Position numbers and translations under genes: made by a program | Shown here: positions 23,252-31,936 of the stretch, piece by piece | Position numbering within the stretch: the stretch's first letter is position 1 | How the letters are laid out: each line of letters begins with the position of its first letter | Assembly: GCA_945787125.1 (NCBI GenBank) | Contig: CALZHW010000024.1 | Coordinates: 1-32,267, forward strand | Source of the DNA: an uncultured Ectothiorhodospiraceae bacterium | GTDB taxonomy: Bacteria > Pseudomonadota > Gammaproteobacteria > S012-40 | DNA: 32,267 nt | Reading direction: 5' to 3' | The notes under the pieces: model-generated | What the model saw: only the letters and a program-made list of their open reading frames with translations | Database searches by the model: none | Told to the model about the DNA's origin: nothing

Positions 23252-26200
23252 ATGCTACAAGGTCTCGTTAATACACTAAAAACACTATTTGTAACTGGCA
23301 GTTGTTTACTGATAATTTCTTGCAGCTGCAGCAATACAGCTGGTGTGAAAGGCAATGGCGACCTGATCGCGCCAAAGGTTTCTTCAACTAACCCATCGAA
23401 GTTTAAAACAAAAGTATCTCTCAATACATTTATATCCGTTTCGTTCAATGAAGAAATGAACAGTAACAGCATCACGCAACAAAGCTTTTACCTTAAAGAT
23501 AAAAATAAACGACTGATTCCTGCAGAAGTTTTTTCAAATGGTAAAAATAGTATTCTTAAACCCAGTGAAGTTCTTGAGCCTTTCTCGAGTTACAGCGCCA
23601 CTGTAGCAAGAAAGGCCGCCGACTTGAACGGCAATCTACTGACACAGGATTATCAATGGTCATTTACAACAGGAAATGAACTCGATAATACGCCGCCAGA
23701 AGTTGAAGAGATAATTCCTGGAGAAAATGAAGAAAATGTAAAAATAGATAGCAATCTCACAGTCTATTTTAATGAGCTAATAGATTATACTTCGATTAAT
23801 GAAAGCTCTTTTCGCCTTGAAAATAACGCTGGAACACAAATAACAGGCTCACTGGAAATTATTGATAATCAAATTATATTTAATCCCACTGAACCATTTA
23901 GCTTTGGAACTCAATATTCACTGACACTCACCACGGAAATACAAGATGTTTCTGGCAATAATTTAAGTAGCAATTTTACTAATTTTTTTACGACTGAATC
24001 TCTACCGGATACTACTGGTCCTTATGTCGTCAATGTCTATCCAAAAAATGAAGCACTCAATGTTGCCAGCAATTCCAGTATTTCCGTTGCATTTGACGAG
24101 GAACTAGGTAACGATGCCACCAACCCCAACAATTTTCTAGTGACCCATTCTAACGGACAAAACGTCAGTGGCATCATCACATTGAAAAACAATACGCTAT
24201 TTTTCACCCCCAGCACTGAGTTTTCTACTAAAACACAATATACCGTTAGCTTAAAAAAAGCCATTAGTGATATCAATGGCAATCCAATGTTAGCAGATTT
24301 CAGTTGGCAATTCACAACAGGTGATTTTGCAGATACATCACCACCTTCCGTCTCATTTGTCATGCCGGAAATAGACGCCGTTGATGTCGCCAATAACAAT
24401 GCGATTACGGTCACTTTTTCCGAAGCTATTGATCCCAAAACACTCGGCGTAAATAAATTTACCGTACAAGAAGGTAATACGTACATTTCAGGAGACATTG
24501 CCTATTCCGGCACGACTGCCATATTCAAACCCAATAAAATAATGGCCAACAATACAGAACATACAGTAACAATTATTAAAGGTGTCAGCGATCTGGCAGG
24601 CAACCTGACAGCCAACGACTTTACCTGGAGCTTTACGGTCGGCACCGAGCGGGACAATAATATACCTCGGGTTTCGTCGGTTTATCCCGCTAATGACGCA
24701 AACAGTTTTGCAGTAAACAGTTCGATTATCGTTCGCTTTACCGAGGCAATGAACCCGTCAACGTTGACTCCACAAACATTCTATCTGCAAGATAGTGCAG
24801 GCAATACCGTAGACGGCTTAGTGGTAACAATAGGCGCTTCATCGTCGTTTAAACCATTGACCTCACTTAATTTTGAAGAGCAATATACCGCCTTCATAAG
24901 CAACATGGCAGAAGATTTGGCAGAAAACACCATGGCAGAAACCTATAGCTGGAATTTTACTACCGCTAGCCTGGAAGATACTATCAGTCCAAGCATTATA
25001 TCGACTGTGCCATCCAGCGCTAGTCAGCAAGCGGCAGTGAATCGCGGTATTATCGTCAGTTTTTCAGAAAGCATTGATGCAGAAAGCATAAACCAGGAAA
25101 GTTTCTATCTGACTGATACAGCGAACAAATTGATCCCGGGCACCGTCAGTGTAATAGAAAATACTGCTACGTTCTGGCCGAACAATGAACTGGATTATAC
25201 AAAAACTTACGTGGTGACATTATTGAAAAGCATCACCGACCTTTCTGGCAATCCATTAAACAAAATATTCAGCTGGAATTTCACTACCAGCTCGCAACCC
25301 GACACAGTGTCGCCAACCGTTATTCTAACCGTACCCGCGGAAAATGGACTTGCTGCGATTAATCATCGACTTGCTATTCAGTTTAGCGAGGCAATGAATA
25401 CCGCTAGCTTATCAGCAGCCACTGTAATCCTCACTAAACTTGATAATACTGAAATCCCGATAAATGTAAATATCGCTGAGAGAAATGCCTACATTACACC
25501 AATAAATACACTTGATTTCGACACCTTTTATCGCATCAAAATAAGCACTGGGGTAAAAGACCTGGCAAATAACAGGATGGCAAATGAATTCATTCTAAAT
25601 TTTCAAACCAGTCTTCATCCCGACCTGGCACCACCCTTTGTTGTCAGTACATCACCCTACAGCGAAGAACCCAATGTCTTGATTACACAAAACCCCAGCA
25701 TTGTCTTCAGTGAAGCGATTAATTGTATTACGGTGACGAGTGATCACTTTCGCATACTGAATAATTCAATCCCGATCGCAGGAACGGTGCAATGCAGCGT
25801 TGACAGTATGACGTTAACATTTATTCCTAATAATCCGTTACCTACTCAAACGACTTTCACCTTACAAGCCACGACTGATATCATTGATCTTTCTGGTGAT
25901 AATTTGGAAGCGCCTTATCAATCTGCTTTCACTACTGCGGCATGGACCCAACAAAACGGTACGTTTTTATCTGATCAAACTTTTTCGATAACCGCTGATA
26001 GTAGTAACAATCTGCTTAGCGCTGGTTTTACCATGGGAAATTTTGGTGCAATAAATGCTGGCAGTGCAGATATATTTATCACTAAACACAGTAAAGACAG
26101 CCTATTATTATGGACACAACAGTTTGGTAGCGCACAAGATGACTTTGCAACAGCCGTAACAACCGATAACACTGGTAATGTTTATATTACCGGTTATACG

Positions 26201-27142
26201 TATGGGGATCTAGCAGGCAGCAACCAGGGGGCGTCTGATATTTTTATCATGAAACTAGACAGTAACGGTTTGTTATTATGGCAACAACAATTGGGCACGC
26301 TTGAAGATGATGCGGCAAATAGTATAACACTCGACAATGCTGGTAATATTTTAGTGGCCGCTTACAGCTTCAGCAGTTTTGACGGTAAACCTCACAGTGG
26401 TGAACATGATATAGTCACTCTAAAACTCGATCGTGACGGCAACAAACTTTGGAGCCAGCAATTCGGTTCACCAGCCTATGACATCCCCAATTCAATTAAG
26501 GTTGATTCTGCAAATAATATTTATCTAACCGGTTATACCGAAGGCACCTTGAATGGCAACCCCAATCAAGGTGAAGCCGATGTTTTTGTCAGTAAACTCA
26601 ATACGAGTGGTGCTCTGCAGTGGACAACATTGCTCGGCTCCGGCTCAGAAGAAAAAGCCCAGGCACTGACGTTGGACTCAGACGATAATATAATCATTAG
26701 CGGTTTTACCTTAGGTGACTTGCAAGGTGAAACCAATTTAGGAAATTTTGGTGCTGATCAGTTTGTGGCAAAAATCGCGAATGATGGGACTTTAATGTGG
26801 TATCGACAAACCGGCACGACAGTAGATGATCGCGCTTATGGTGTTGCAGTCACTGCTGAAGATGACATTATTGTAACCGGTTATACGGCTGGCGACATGG
26901 CAGGCATCAATGCTGGGAAATTTGACGTGGTGAGCTATAAACTAGGAGCGGACAACGGTAACACACTCTGGACAACACAACTTGGCACCATCGAAGATGA
27001 TGTGAGTTTTGCGCTGGCATTAGACAGCGAAGATAACATTTACCTGGGCGGTTTTACGCTAGGCAACTTAGATGCTATTGTTAATCTTGGTCAGCAAGAC
27101 TTTACCCTTTTGAAACTCAATCCAGCCGGTGACAAACAATAG
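23252..27142 (+). CDS. Giant Tad-linked lipoprotein: 8 SbsA Ig-like domains + 7 SBBP repeats
   Basis: 1296 residues. The signal peptide ends in the lipobox LLIISC (C24). Residues ~37-895 are eight tandem ~108-residue SbsA-type Ig-like (Big_5) domains. Each opens with D-x-x-x-P-x-V, carries FSEAM(N/D) or a variant and closes with W-x-F-T-T. Residues ~896-1296 are seven ~57-residue SBBP repeats (pattern D-x-x-G-N-x-Y-x-T-G-Y-T-x-G ... L-x-W-x-x-Q-x-G-T), enough for one seven-bladed beta-propeller. The architecture is that of a surface stalk with a binding head. It begins 16 bp after tadD, ends the operon at a terminator, and so probably acts with the Tad pilus as an adhesin or surface anchor. 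The role is inferred; no catalytic motif is seen. Confidence 0.88.
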   Translation: MLQGLVNTLKTLFVTGSCLLIISCSCSNTAGVKGNGDLIAPKVSSTNPSKFKTKVSLNTFISVSFNEEMNSNSITQQSFYLKDKNKRLIPAEVFSNGKNSILKPSEVLEPFSSYSATVARKAADLNGNLLTQDYQWSFTTGNELDNTPPEVEEIIPGENEENVKIDSNLTVYFNELIDYTSINESSFRLENNAGTQITGSLEIIDNQIIFNPTEPFSFGTQYSLTLTTEIQDVSGNNLSSNFTNFFTTESLPDTTGPYVVNVYPKNEALNVASNSSISVAFDEELGNDATNPNNFLVTHSNGQNVSGIITLKNNTLFFTPSTEFSTKTQYTVSLKKAISDINGNPMLADFSWQFTTGDFADTSPPSVSFVMPEIDAVDVANNNAITVTFSEAIDPKTLGVNKFTVQEGNTYISGDIAYSGTTAIFKPNKIMANNTEHTVTIIKGVSDLAGNLTANDFTWSFTVGTERDNNIPRVSSVYPANDANSFAVNSSIIVRFTEAMNPSTLTPQTFYLQDSAGNTVDGLVVTIGASSSFKPLTSLNFEEQYTAFISNMAEDLAENTMAETYSWNFTTASLEDTISPSIISTVPSSASQQAAVNRGIIVSFSESIDAESINQESFYLTDTANKLIPGTVSVIENTATFWPNNELDYTKTYVVTLLKSITDLSGNPLNKIFSWNFTTSSQPDTVSPTVILTVPAENGLAAINHRLAIQFSEAMNTASLSAATVILTKLDNTEIPINVNIAERNAYITPINTLDFDTFYRIKISTGVKDLANNRMANEFILNFQTSLHPDLAPPFVVSTSPYSEEPNVLITQNPSIVFSEAINCITVTSDHFRILNNSIPIAGTVQCSVDSMTLTFIPNNPLPTQTTFTLQATTDIIDLSGDNLEAPYQSAFTTAAWTQQNGTFLSDQTFSITADSSNNLLSAGFTMGNFGAINAGSADIFITKHSKDSLLLWTQQFGSAQDDFATAVTTDNTGNVYITGYTYGDLAGSNQGASDIFIMKLDSNGLLLWQQQLGTLEDDAANSITLDNAGNILVAAYSFSSFDGKPHSGEHDIVTLKLDRDGNKLWSQQFGSPAYDIPNSIKVDSANNIYLTGYTEGTLNGNPNQGEADVFVSKLNTSGALQWTTLLGSGSEEKAQALTLDSDDNIIISGFTLGDLQGETNLGNFGADQFVAKIANDGTLMWYRQTGTTVDDRAYGVAVTAEDDIIVTGYTAGDMAGINAGKFDVVSYKLGADNGNTLWTTQLGTIEDDVSFALALDSEDNIYLGGFTLGNLDAIVNLGQQDFTLLKLNPAGDKQ

Positions 27143-27152
27143 TACTAAAAAA

Positions 27153-27178
27153 AGCGCTGCTAGCTAGATAGCAACGCT
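27153..27178 (+). terminator. Terminator at end of the tad cluster
   Basis: The stem AGCGCTGCTA / TAGCAACGCT (one mismatch) has a GCTAGA loop and is preceded by an A-run (27148-27153). A weak T-tract follows (CTATTTA). On the other strand the A-run becomes a T-run, so it can stop transcription from both directions. Confidence 0.7.
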
Positions 27179-27203
27179 CTATTTAGTGAGAATTTAACAA
27201 AGC

Positions 27204-27323
27204 TCACTCGTTTTTTGCAAACGCTCCGGCAGCAAAAAGAAAGACTGTCGTAAAAAAAATAAAACCCCAAATTACCACATGAACCGCGAAATGATCCGAA
27301 AACCCGATGTAATCATTGTACAT
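27204..27323 (-). CDS. Small single-span membrane protein (39 aa)
   Basis: The ATG at 27323 follows TAGAGGG at good spacing. The frame encodes 39 residues: a polar start (MYNDYIGFSDHF), one ~20-residue hydrophobic helix (VVIWGFIFFTTVFLFAAG) and a short AFAKNE end. The size and design are those of a small inner-membrane subunit or regulator of a larger complex, but nothing identifies the partner and no relevant complex is adjacent. The remaining ~220 bp up to the next gene (27324-27546) show nothing else. Confidence 0.5.
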   Translation of the reverse strand: MYNDYIGFSDHFAVHVVIWGFIFFTTVFLFAAGAFAKNE

Positions 27324-27546
27324 ATGTCAGTACCCTCTAGAAATCAGTTAATTGACTATTATTAATAATTATACGAAGCCAATATTACCGCTTATTGACT
27401 TAATGTCCAGTCTAAAATAGCTGATTTGCTCAAACTATAAACACAATTTTCGTTGATTTGTCGAGTTAGTAATCAAAGTTCAACACAACCAAACCTGCCT
27501 GACCGATTTATTGTTCCTGGGTCGTTCCTGGATTATTACTGACACT

Positions 27547-27828
27547 CTATTTCATTAAGAATTTTTTGACAATTTCACTAACAGTTTGGCTGACTCGCCG
27601 CTGCACCAATAACTTTTCCCGATTACGTAAAACAAACTCTACGAATTTTTCTTCTTTAAGTAATATGCGCACGAAAAAAGGCAGTTGCGCATGCGCTGTG
27701 ATTAATATCGGGCGTAATGTGGCGTCATTTTGCACAAAGCCCTCGACTTTTTGGCCAGCCTGATCCGCTGCAACATTGACTTTTTGTGTCAAATTCTGCA
27801 GCACTTGTAAAAGCTTTTGATTTTGCAT
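27547..27828 (-). CDS. Hypothetical protein (93 aa)
   Basis: A mostly helical, soluble protein with no signal. Gln/Asn/Lys-rich first half (LLQVLQNLTQKVNVAADQAG), a central PFFVRILLKEEKFVEFVLRN stretch and a basic C-terminus. I recognise no family. A ribosome site AAAGGTC precedes the ATG. It is monocistronic, transcribed away from the cold-shock gene. Confidence 0.65.
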   Translation of the reverse strand: MQNQKLLQVLQNLTQKVNVAADQAGQKVEGFVQNDATLRPILITAHAQLPFFVRILLKEEKFVEFVLRNREKLLVQRRVSQTVSEIVKKFLMK

Positions 27829-28147
27829 GCAATGACCTTTCTTAAAACTCTAAAACGTAAGTATAACAACCAAAGAACAGAACAAGTCGAACGCTGCCCA
27901 CTGTAACAGCAAAAAAACCAGCAAATAACACCTAACGCCGATAACTGTTATGCTATGCCAATATCAAGTAAATTTCTGAAAAGCATACAAAAAAGATAGC
28001 TATAGCGCATATTTTATGGTGTAATCTTCGGCCATTGTACTTTTTCACGGTTTTATCTGGTTACTTCCAAGCCTGCTGTTCTTTTGTAAAGTTACCTTGA
28101 ATAATATGCAAACCATTTAATATCAATATCTTACAGAGGTAGTTTTA
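27829..28147 (+). promoter_or_regulatory. Intergenic region with cold-shock gene leader
   Basis: About 320 bp without a gene. The last ~125 bp (TTTTTCACGG, TTACTTCCAAGCCTGC, then ACAGAGGTAG as ribosome site) look like a long 5' untranslated leader of the sort found before CspA-family genes. No exact promoter can be fixed. Confidence 0.35.
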
Positions 28148-28354
28148 ATGATCACAGGCACAGTCAAATGGTTCAATGAATCTAAAAGACTTGGCTTTGT
28201 CACACCAACCAGTGGTAACGCAGATGAGGTTTTTCACCATTCTGCGATCCAACATGGTGGCATTCACTCATTAGCTGAAGACCTAAGAGTGACCTCTAAC
28301 GTTGAAAATAGCACAAAAGATACGCAAACCGCAGAAGTTAAAATTGACGCTTAA
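28148..28354 (+). CDS. Divergent CspA-family cold-shock protein
   Basis: 68 residues. The opening ITGTVKWFNESK and the central HHSAIQHGG are clearly cold-shock domain, which binds single-stranded RNA/DNA. The RNA-binding motifs are altered. RNP1 is KRLGFV instead of KGFGFI, with the first aromatic position changed to Leu. RNP2 is EVFHH, one residue shorter than the usual DVFVH. The second half (SLAEDLRVTSNVENSTKDTQ) lacks the usual FEVEQGPKG pattern. The gene has a good ribosome site and its own terminator, so it looks expressed, but its nucleic-acid affinity may be reduced. Confidence 0.82.
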   Translation: MITGTVKWFNESKRLGFVTPTSGNADEVFHHSAIQHGGIHSLAEDLRVTSNVENSTKDTQTAEVKIDA

Positions 28355-28378
28355 TTGCATCAATTAACATTATTCAGA

Positions 28379-28409
28379 AGCCCTTCATGGTTTACCATGT
28401 GGGGTTTTT
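28379..28409 (+). terminator. Rho-independent terminator after the cold-shock gene
   Basis: The stem GCCC..CATGG / CCATG.GGGG (TTTA loop) is followed by TTTTT. It lies between the cold-shock gene and the RRM gene, so the latter probably receives only read-through or has its own weak promoter downstream. Confidence 0.75.
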
Positions 28410-28440
28410 CTATTTCCATCACTCAAATAGTGAGAAATAT

Positions 28441-28707
28441 ATGAAAAAAATATTCGTAGGTAGTTTACCTCTCGATGCCACGCAAGACAGTGTTTCGGCT
28501 TTATTTTCCGAATTTGGCACTGTTCGCTCAATTGATCTCGCGCGAGATGTTTTTACCGGAAAATGTAAAGGATTTGCCTTTATCGAAATGGAAGGACATG
28601 AAGCGCGTGCAGCAATAGCAGGCCTTAATGGTAAAACTTTTGGTGACAAACATATAAAAGTGAAGTTTGAAGATCTCAAAAAAAGAGGTAAAGGTCGACG
28701 TCGATAA
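28441..28707 (+). CDS. RRM-domain RNA-binding protein
   Basis: 88 residues forming one RNA recognition motif: RNP2 KIFVGSLP (residues 3-10), RNP1 CKGFAFIEM (about 42-50), and a basic tail (KKRGKGRRR). This is the small bacterial RRM type (Rbp-like). The start at 28441 is preferred to an in-frame upstream ATG at 28387, because RNP2 then falls at the N-terminus and the upstream codons overlap the terminator. It follows a cold-shock gene, another RNA-binding protein, and the two may share a role in RNA metabolism at low temperature (inference). Confidence 0.92.
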   Translation: MKKIFVGSLPLDATQDSVSALFSEFGTVRSIDLARDVFTGKCKGFAFIEMEGHEARAAIAGLNGKTFGDKHIKVKFEDLKKRGKGRRR

Positions 28708-28720
28708 CCTATGTGTCAAC

Positions 28721-28888
28721 CTAGTCCTTGAGAAAATTCTTCGCACGCAATTGATCCGAAGATAAACGGTTGACCCGCTTGTCTTCGGAAAAATCACCAA
28801 CATTTTCAGTCTGCTCTAGCTCTCCGCTTCGAAACACACACCCTTGAAGTTCATAGACCTTAGGTGCTACAACAACACTTTTTATCAA
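28721..28888 (-). CDS. Possible small protein (55 aa), TTG start, uncertain
   Basis: An open frame on the minus strand with protein-like composition (VVVAPKVYELQGCVFRSGEL ... VNRLSSDQLRAKNFLKD). Its only available start is a TTG immediately after an in-frame TAG, with no clear ribosome site. It fills the gap between the RRM gene and the exonuclease gene. It may be a real small gene, the 3' remnant of a longer one, or chance. Confidence 0.3.
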   Translation of the reverse strand: MIKSVVVAPKVYELQGCVFRSGELEQTENVGDFSEDKRVNRLSSDQLRAKNFLKD

Positions 28889-28975
28889 CTATAATTGACT
28901 GCCTGTCCAAGCTGTTTAATTGCAAGAAATTATGTATTGTGCTAGAAATAGTGTTTCCATTTAAACTTAAATGAC

Positions 28976-29488
28976 ATGTTGAACAACCACTCTGCGCTAC
29001 CAAACATCATTGACATTGAAGCTTCTGGATTTGGCGCAAATGGATACCCAATAGAAATCGGAATTGCCCTAACATCGGGGGAATGCTACTGCAGCTTAAT
29101 AAAGCCAACTGAACAATGGAAGCACTGGGATGATAGCGCAGAAAAAATTCACCATATATCCAGAGATGTGTTACTTACAAACGGCAAACCCGTTACTGAT
29201 GTCGCAACTGAACTCAACCGTTTTCTTAATGGCATCACCATTTATAGTGATGGCTGGGTGCTGGACAAACCCTGGCTAATTCAATTATTTCATGCCGCAG
29301 GCATAGAACAACAATTTCGACTCAGCCCGTTGGAAATGATACTCAGTGAAAAACAAATAGCCTGCTGGGACAAAACAAAAATTGAGGTCATAAACTCGCT
29401 AAAATTACAGCGTCACCGCGCCAGCTCAGATGCTAAAATAATTCAGCAAACGTATATGCTCACACATCAGCTAACTTGCGCACAATAA
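28976..29488 (+). CDS. DEDDh-type 3'-5' exonuclease-like protein
   Basis: 170 residues with the RNase H-like exonuclease layout: D13 and E15 in IIDIEASGFG, a helix with HHIS (H59-H60), D97 in SDGWVLDKPWL, and H147...D152 in RHRASSDAKI. These match the DEDDh acidic residues and general-base His of the DnaQ/RNase T family. It is a short stand-alone exonuclease; the substrate (DNA or RNA) is unknown. It precedes ybiB by 24 bp in the same direction and may be co-transcribed with it. Confidence 0.82.
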   Translation: MLNNHSALPNIIDIEASGFGANGYPIEIGIALTSGECYCSLIKPTEQWKHWDDSAEKIHHISRDVLLTNGKPVTDVATELNRFLNGITIYSDGWVLDKPWLIQLFHAAGIEQQFRLSPLEMILSEKQIACWDKTKIEVINSLKLQRHRASSDAKIIQQTYMLTHQLTCAQ

Positions 29489-29512
29489 AATATTTGAACT
29501 TAGGAATACTAG

Positions 29513-30520
29513 ATGTCAACCGAACACCCTTTTGCACAATATATTCGAATTCTAGGCAAAGGCAAGCGTGGTTCACGCAGCTTAACTCAGCAGGAAGCAC
29601 TTGAATCAATGCGCATGATACTCAACCACAGCGTCGAAGATTGTCAGCTCGGCGCTTTTTTAATGCTGCTGCGTGTTAAAGAGGAAACACCTGAAGAAGT
29701 CGCAGGATTTGTCCAGGCTGTCAGAGAAACATTTGTCATACCAGAAAATTCCCCTGCCGTTGAACTCGACTGGTCGTCTTATGCTGGCAAACGCAGGCAT
29801 TTACCCTGGTATTTATTAACGGCACTGTTGCTGGCGGATAGTGGCATTAAGGTTTTCATGCACGGTGCCGAAGGCCATACCGCCGGGCGAATTTACACCC
29901 GCGATGTTATGCAAGCGTTGCAACTACCGGTTGCAATGTCACTCGAAGATGCAACCACTCATCTCAGCCTAGCAAATTTCGCGTACTTGCCTTTACAGCA
30001 TCTCTCTTCGAGAATGCATGACATCATTGAAATGCGGCCACTGCTAGGGTTACGCTCACCGGTGCATACCATCGCCCGTATGTTAAATCCGTTTAAAGCC
30101 AAATACGAAATTCAAGGCGTATTTCATCCCACTTATCGAGATACCCATCAGCAAGCGGCCGCCCTGCTGGGTCAACCTCATTTAGCGGTACTAAAAGGGG
30201 AAGGCGGTGAAATCGAGCGCAACCCAGATCAAATCTGTTTGGTAAAACAGGTTGATAATGGCCGAATCAGTGAAGAAGAGTGGCCAGCATTATTTAATGG
30301 GCCACGTCATTTAAAAGATGAAACCATGGATATACAGCGAATGATCAGCATCTGGGATGGAAGCGATAGCGATGAATATCCGATTGCGTCGATTACTGGA
30401 ACGGCAGCAGTCGCATTAAAATTAATGGGTAAAGCGAATACGATTCCAGCGGCAGAGGAACAAGCACGGCAGTTATGGAAAAACCGCAACTCGGATCGGT
30501 TTGGACACGTGGCTTTATGA
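29513..30520 (+). CDS. ybiB: YbiB / TrpD2 family (glycosyltransferase family 3-like) protein
   Basis: 335 residues with the anthranilate phosphoribosyltransferase fold: an N-terminal helical domain (SLTQQEALESMRMILNHSVE, DCQLGAFLMLLRVKEETPEE) and an alpha/beta domain with MHGAEGHTAGRIYTRDV and LRSPVHTIARMLNPF. The KGRGG/GTGGD motif of true TrpD is missing (YAGKRRHLPW instead), as in the YbiB group. In E. coli YbiB binds nucleic acid rather than making phosphoribosyl anthranilate. Its neighbour, an exonuclease-like gene, fits a nucleic-acid role. Start ATG 29513; convergent with cysG 33 bp away. Confidence 0.9.
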   Translation: MSTEHPFAQYIRILGKGKRGSRSLTQQEALESMRMILNHSVEDCQLGAFLMLLRVKEETPEEVAGFVQAVRETFVIPENSPAVELDWSSYAGKRRHLPWYLLTALLLADSGIKVFMHGAEGHTAGRIYTRDVMQALQLPVAMSLEDATTHLSLANFAYLPLQHLSSRMHDIIEMRPLLGLRSPVHTIARMLNPFKAKYEIQGVFHPTYRDTHQQAAALLGQPHLAVLKGEGGEIERNPDQICLVKQVDNGRISEEEWPALFNGPRHLKDETMDIQRMISIWDGSDSDEYPIASITGTAAVALKLMGKANTIPAAEEQARQLWKNRNSDRFGHVAL

Positions 30521-30553
30521 ACACGTATTTCTCATGTGGGCTTAAGGCGAAAG

Positions 30554-31936
30554 CTAAGGCTCATACCACGCAAGTTTTTCATGCAGTTTCACCACGTCAC
30601 CAATGATTATTAATGTCGGTGGCATAATCTCAGAATCATGAATAATTGACGGCATGGTAAGTAAAGAACCAAGATACACTTTTTGCTCTGGTGTAGTGCC
30701 ACGCTGAATCAAAGCAATTGGAGTATCTGCATCCATGCCGTGATTTATCAATTCAGCACAAATTTTATCAAGTCCGGTTAATCCCATATAAATGACGATA
30801 GTCTGCTGCTTCTGCACCAGCGCAGACCAATCCAGGTCGATGCTGTTATTTTGCAAATGCCCAGTAACAAACACCACTGACTGCGCATAATCCCGATGAG
30901 TTAACGGGATGCCGGCATAAGCGGCACAACCGGCCGCTGCAGTAATACCCGGCACAACTTGAAACAAAATACCTTCTTGCATTAAGGTATCAATCTCTTC
31001 CCCACCTCGGCCGAAAATAAACGGATCGCCGCCTTTCAATCGCACCACACGCTTGCCTTGTTTGGCCAATGTAACGAGTAATTGATTAATTTCATCCTGT
31101 ACTAATGTATGATCACTTTTCCTCTTGCCAACATATATCCTTTCAGCATCTTTTCTGGCTAACTCTAAAATCGGTGCAGAAACCAAACGGTCGTAAACCA
31201 CAACATCGGCTTGCTGCAACAAACGTAATGCGCGAAACGTTAATAAATCAGGATCACCCGGCCCGGCACCCACCAGATAAACTTCCCCAACATTATGTGC
31301 CTCCTCCCCCGAATCAATCGCGGCTTGCAACGCTTGTCGAGCGGCTGCATCTTGCCCGGAGAACATCATCTCCGCCACGGGGCCTTGTAATATTTTTTCC
31401 CAAAAAAAACGTCGCTGCCGAGTACTGGAAAAACGCTGCTTTACCGTCTCACGAAAACCCTTAACCAAGATCGCCAGTCGCCCGTATGAGGCTGGAATCA
31501 AGGCTTCCAGACGGGACTTCAATAATCGGGCAAGCACCGGCGACGAACCACCTGAAGAGATAGCAATAAGAACCGGCGAACGATCAATGATAGAAGGCAC
31601 GACAAAACTGCAAAGCGCTGGCGCATCAACCACATTCACCGGAATATTTCGCTGCCTGCTGTCTTCAGCGACCTGCTGATTAATGCCTGCATCATCAGTA
31701 GCAGCAATCACCAACATAACGCCCGCTAAATCGGCAGCGTCATACACACTCGCACGATGGGTAATTTCACCCTTACTGAGTAAATCCTGCAGACTGTCGC
31801 TCAACACAGGAGCAACAACATGAACCTTGCCGCCTGCCTGCCGTAAAAATCGGACTTTACGAGACGCAACATCACCACCGCCAACCACCAAACAAGGCTG
31901 ATCTTTAATATTCAGAAAAACTGGTAAAAAATCCAC
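30554..31936 (-). CDS. cysG: Siroheme synthase (trifunctional)
   Basis: 460 residues, full length. The N-terminal half is precorrin-2 dehydrogenase/sirohydrochlorin ferrochelatase: VVGGGDVASRKVRFLRQAGG (NAD site), VPSIIDRSPVLIAISSGGSS, with a dimerisation/ferrochelatase region to ~200. The C-terminal half is uroporphyrinogen-III C-methyltransferase: VYLVGAGPGDPDLLTFRALR, VVRLKGGDPFIFGRGGEEI, and VPGITAAAGCAAYAGIPLTH. Together they turn uroporphyrinogen III into siroheme for sulfite and nitrite reductases. No assimilatory sulfur or nitrogen gene is next to it here. Start ATG 31936. Confidence 0.97.
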   Translation of the reverse strand: MDFLPVFLNIKDQPCLVVGGGDVASRKVRFLRQAGGKVHVVAPVLSDSLQDLLSKGEITHRASVYDAADLAGVMLVIAATDDAGINQQVAEDSRQRNIPVNVVDAPALCSFVVPSIIDRSPVLIAISSGGSSPVLARLLKSRLEALIPASYGRLAILVKGFRETVKQRFSSTRQRRFFWEKILQGPVAEMMFSGQDAAARQALQAAIDSGEEAHNVGEVYLVGAGPGDPDLLTFRALRLLQQADVVVYDRLVSAPILELARKDAERIYVGKRKSDHTLVQDEINQLLVTLAKQGKRVVRLKGGDPFIFGRGGEEIDTLMQEGILFQVVPGITAAAGCAAYAGIPLTHRDYAQSVVFVTGHLQNNSIDLDWSALVQKQQTIVIYMGLTGLDKICAELINHGMDADTPIALIQRGTTPEQKVYLGSLLTMPSIIHDSEIMPPTLIIIGDVVKLHEKLAWYEP

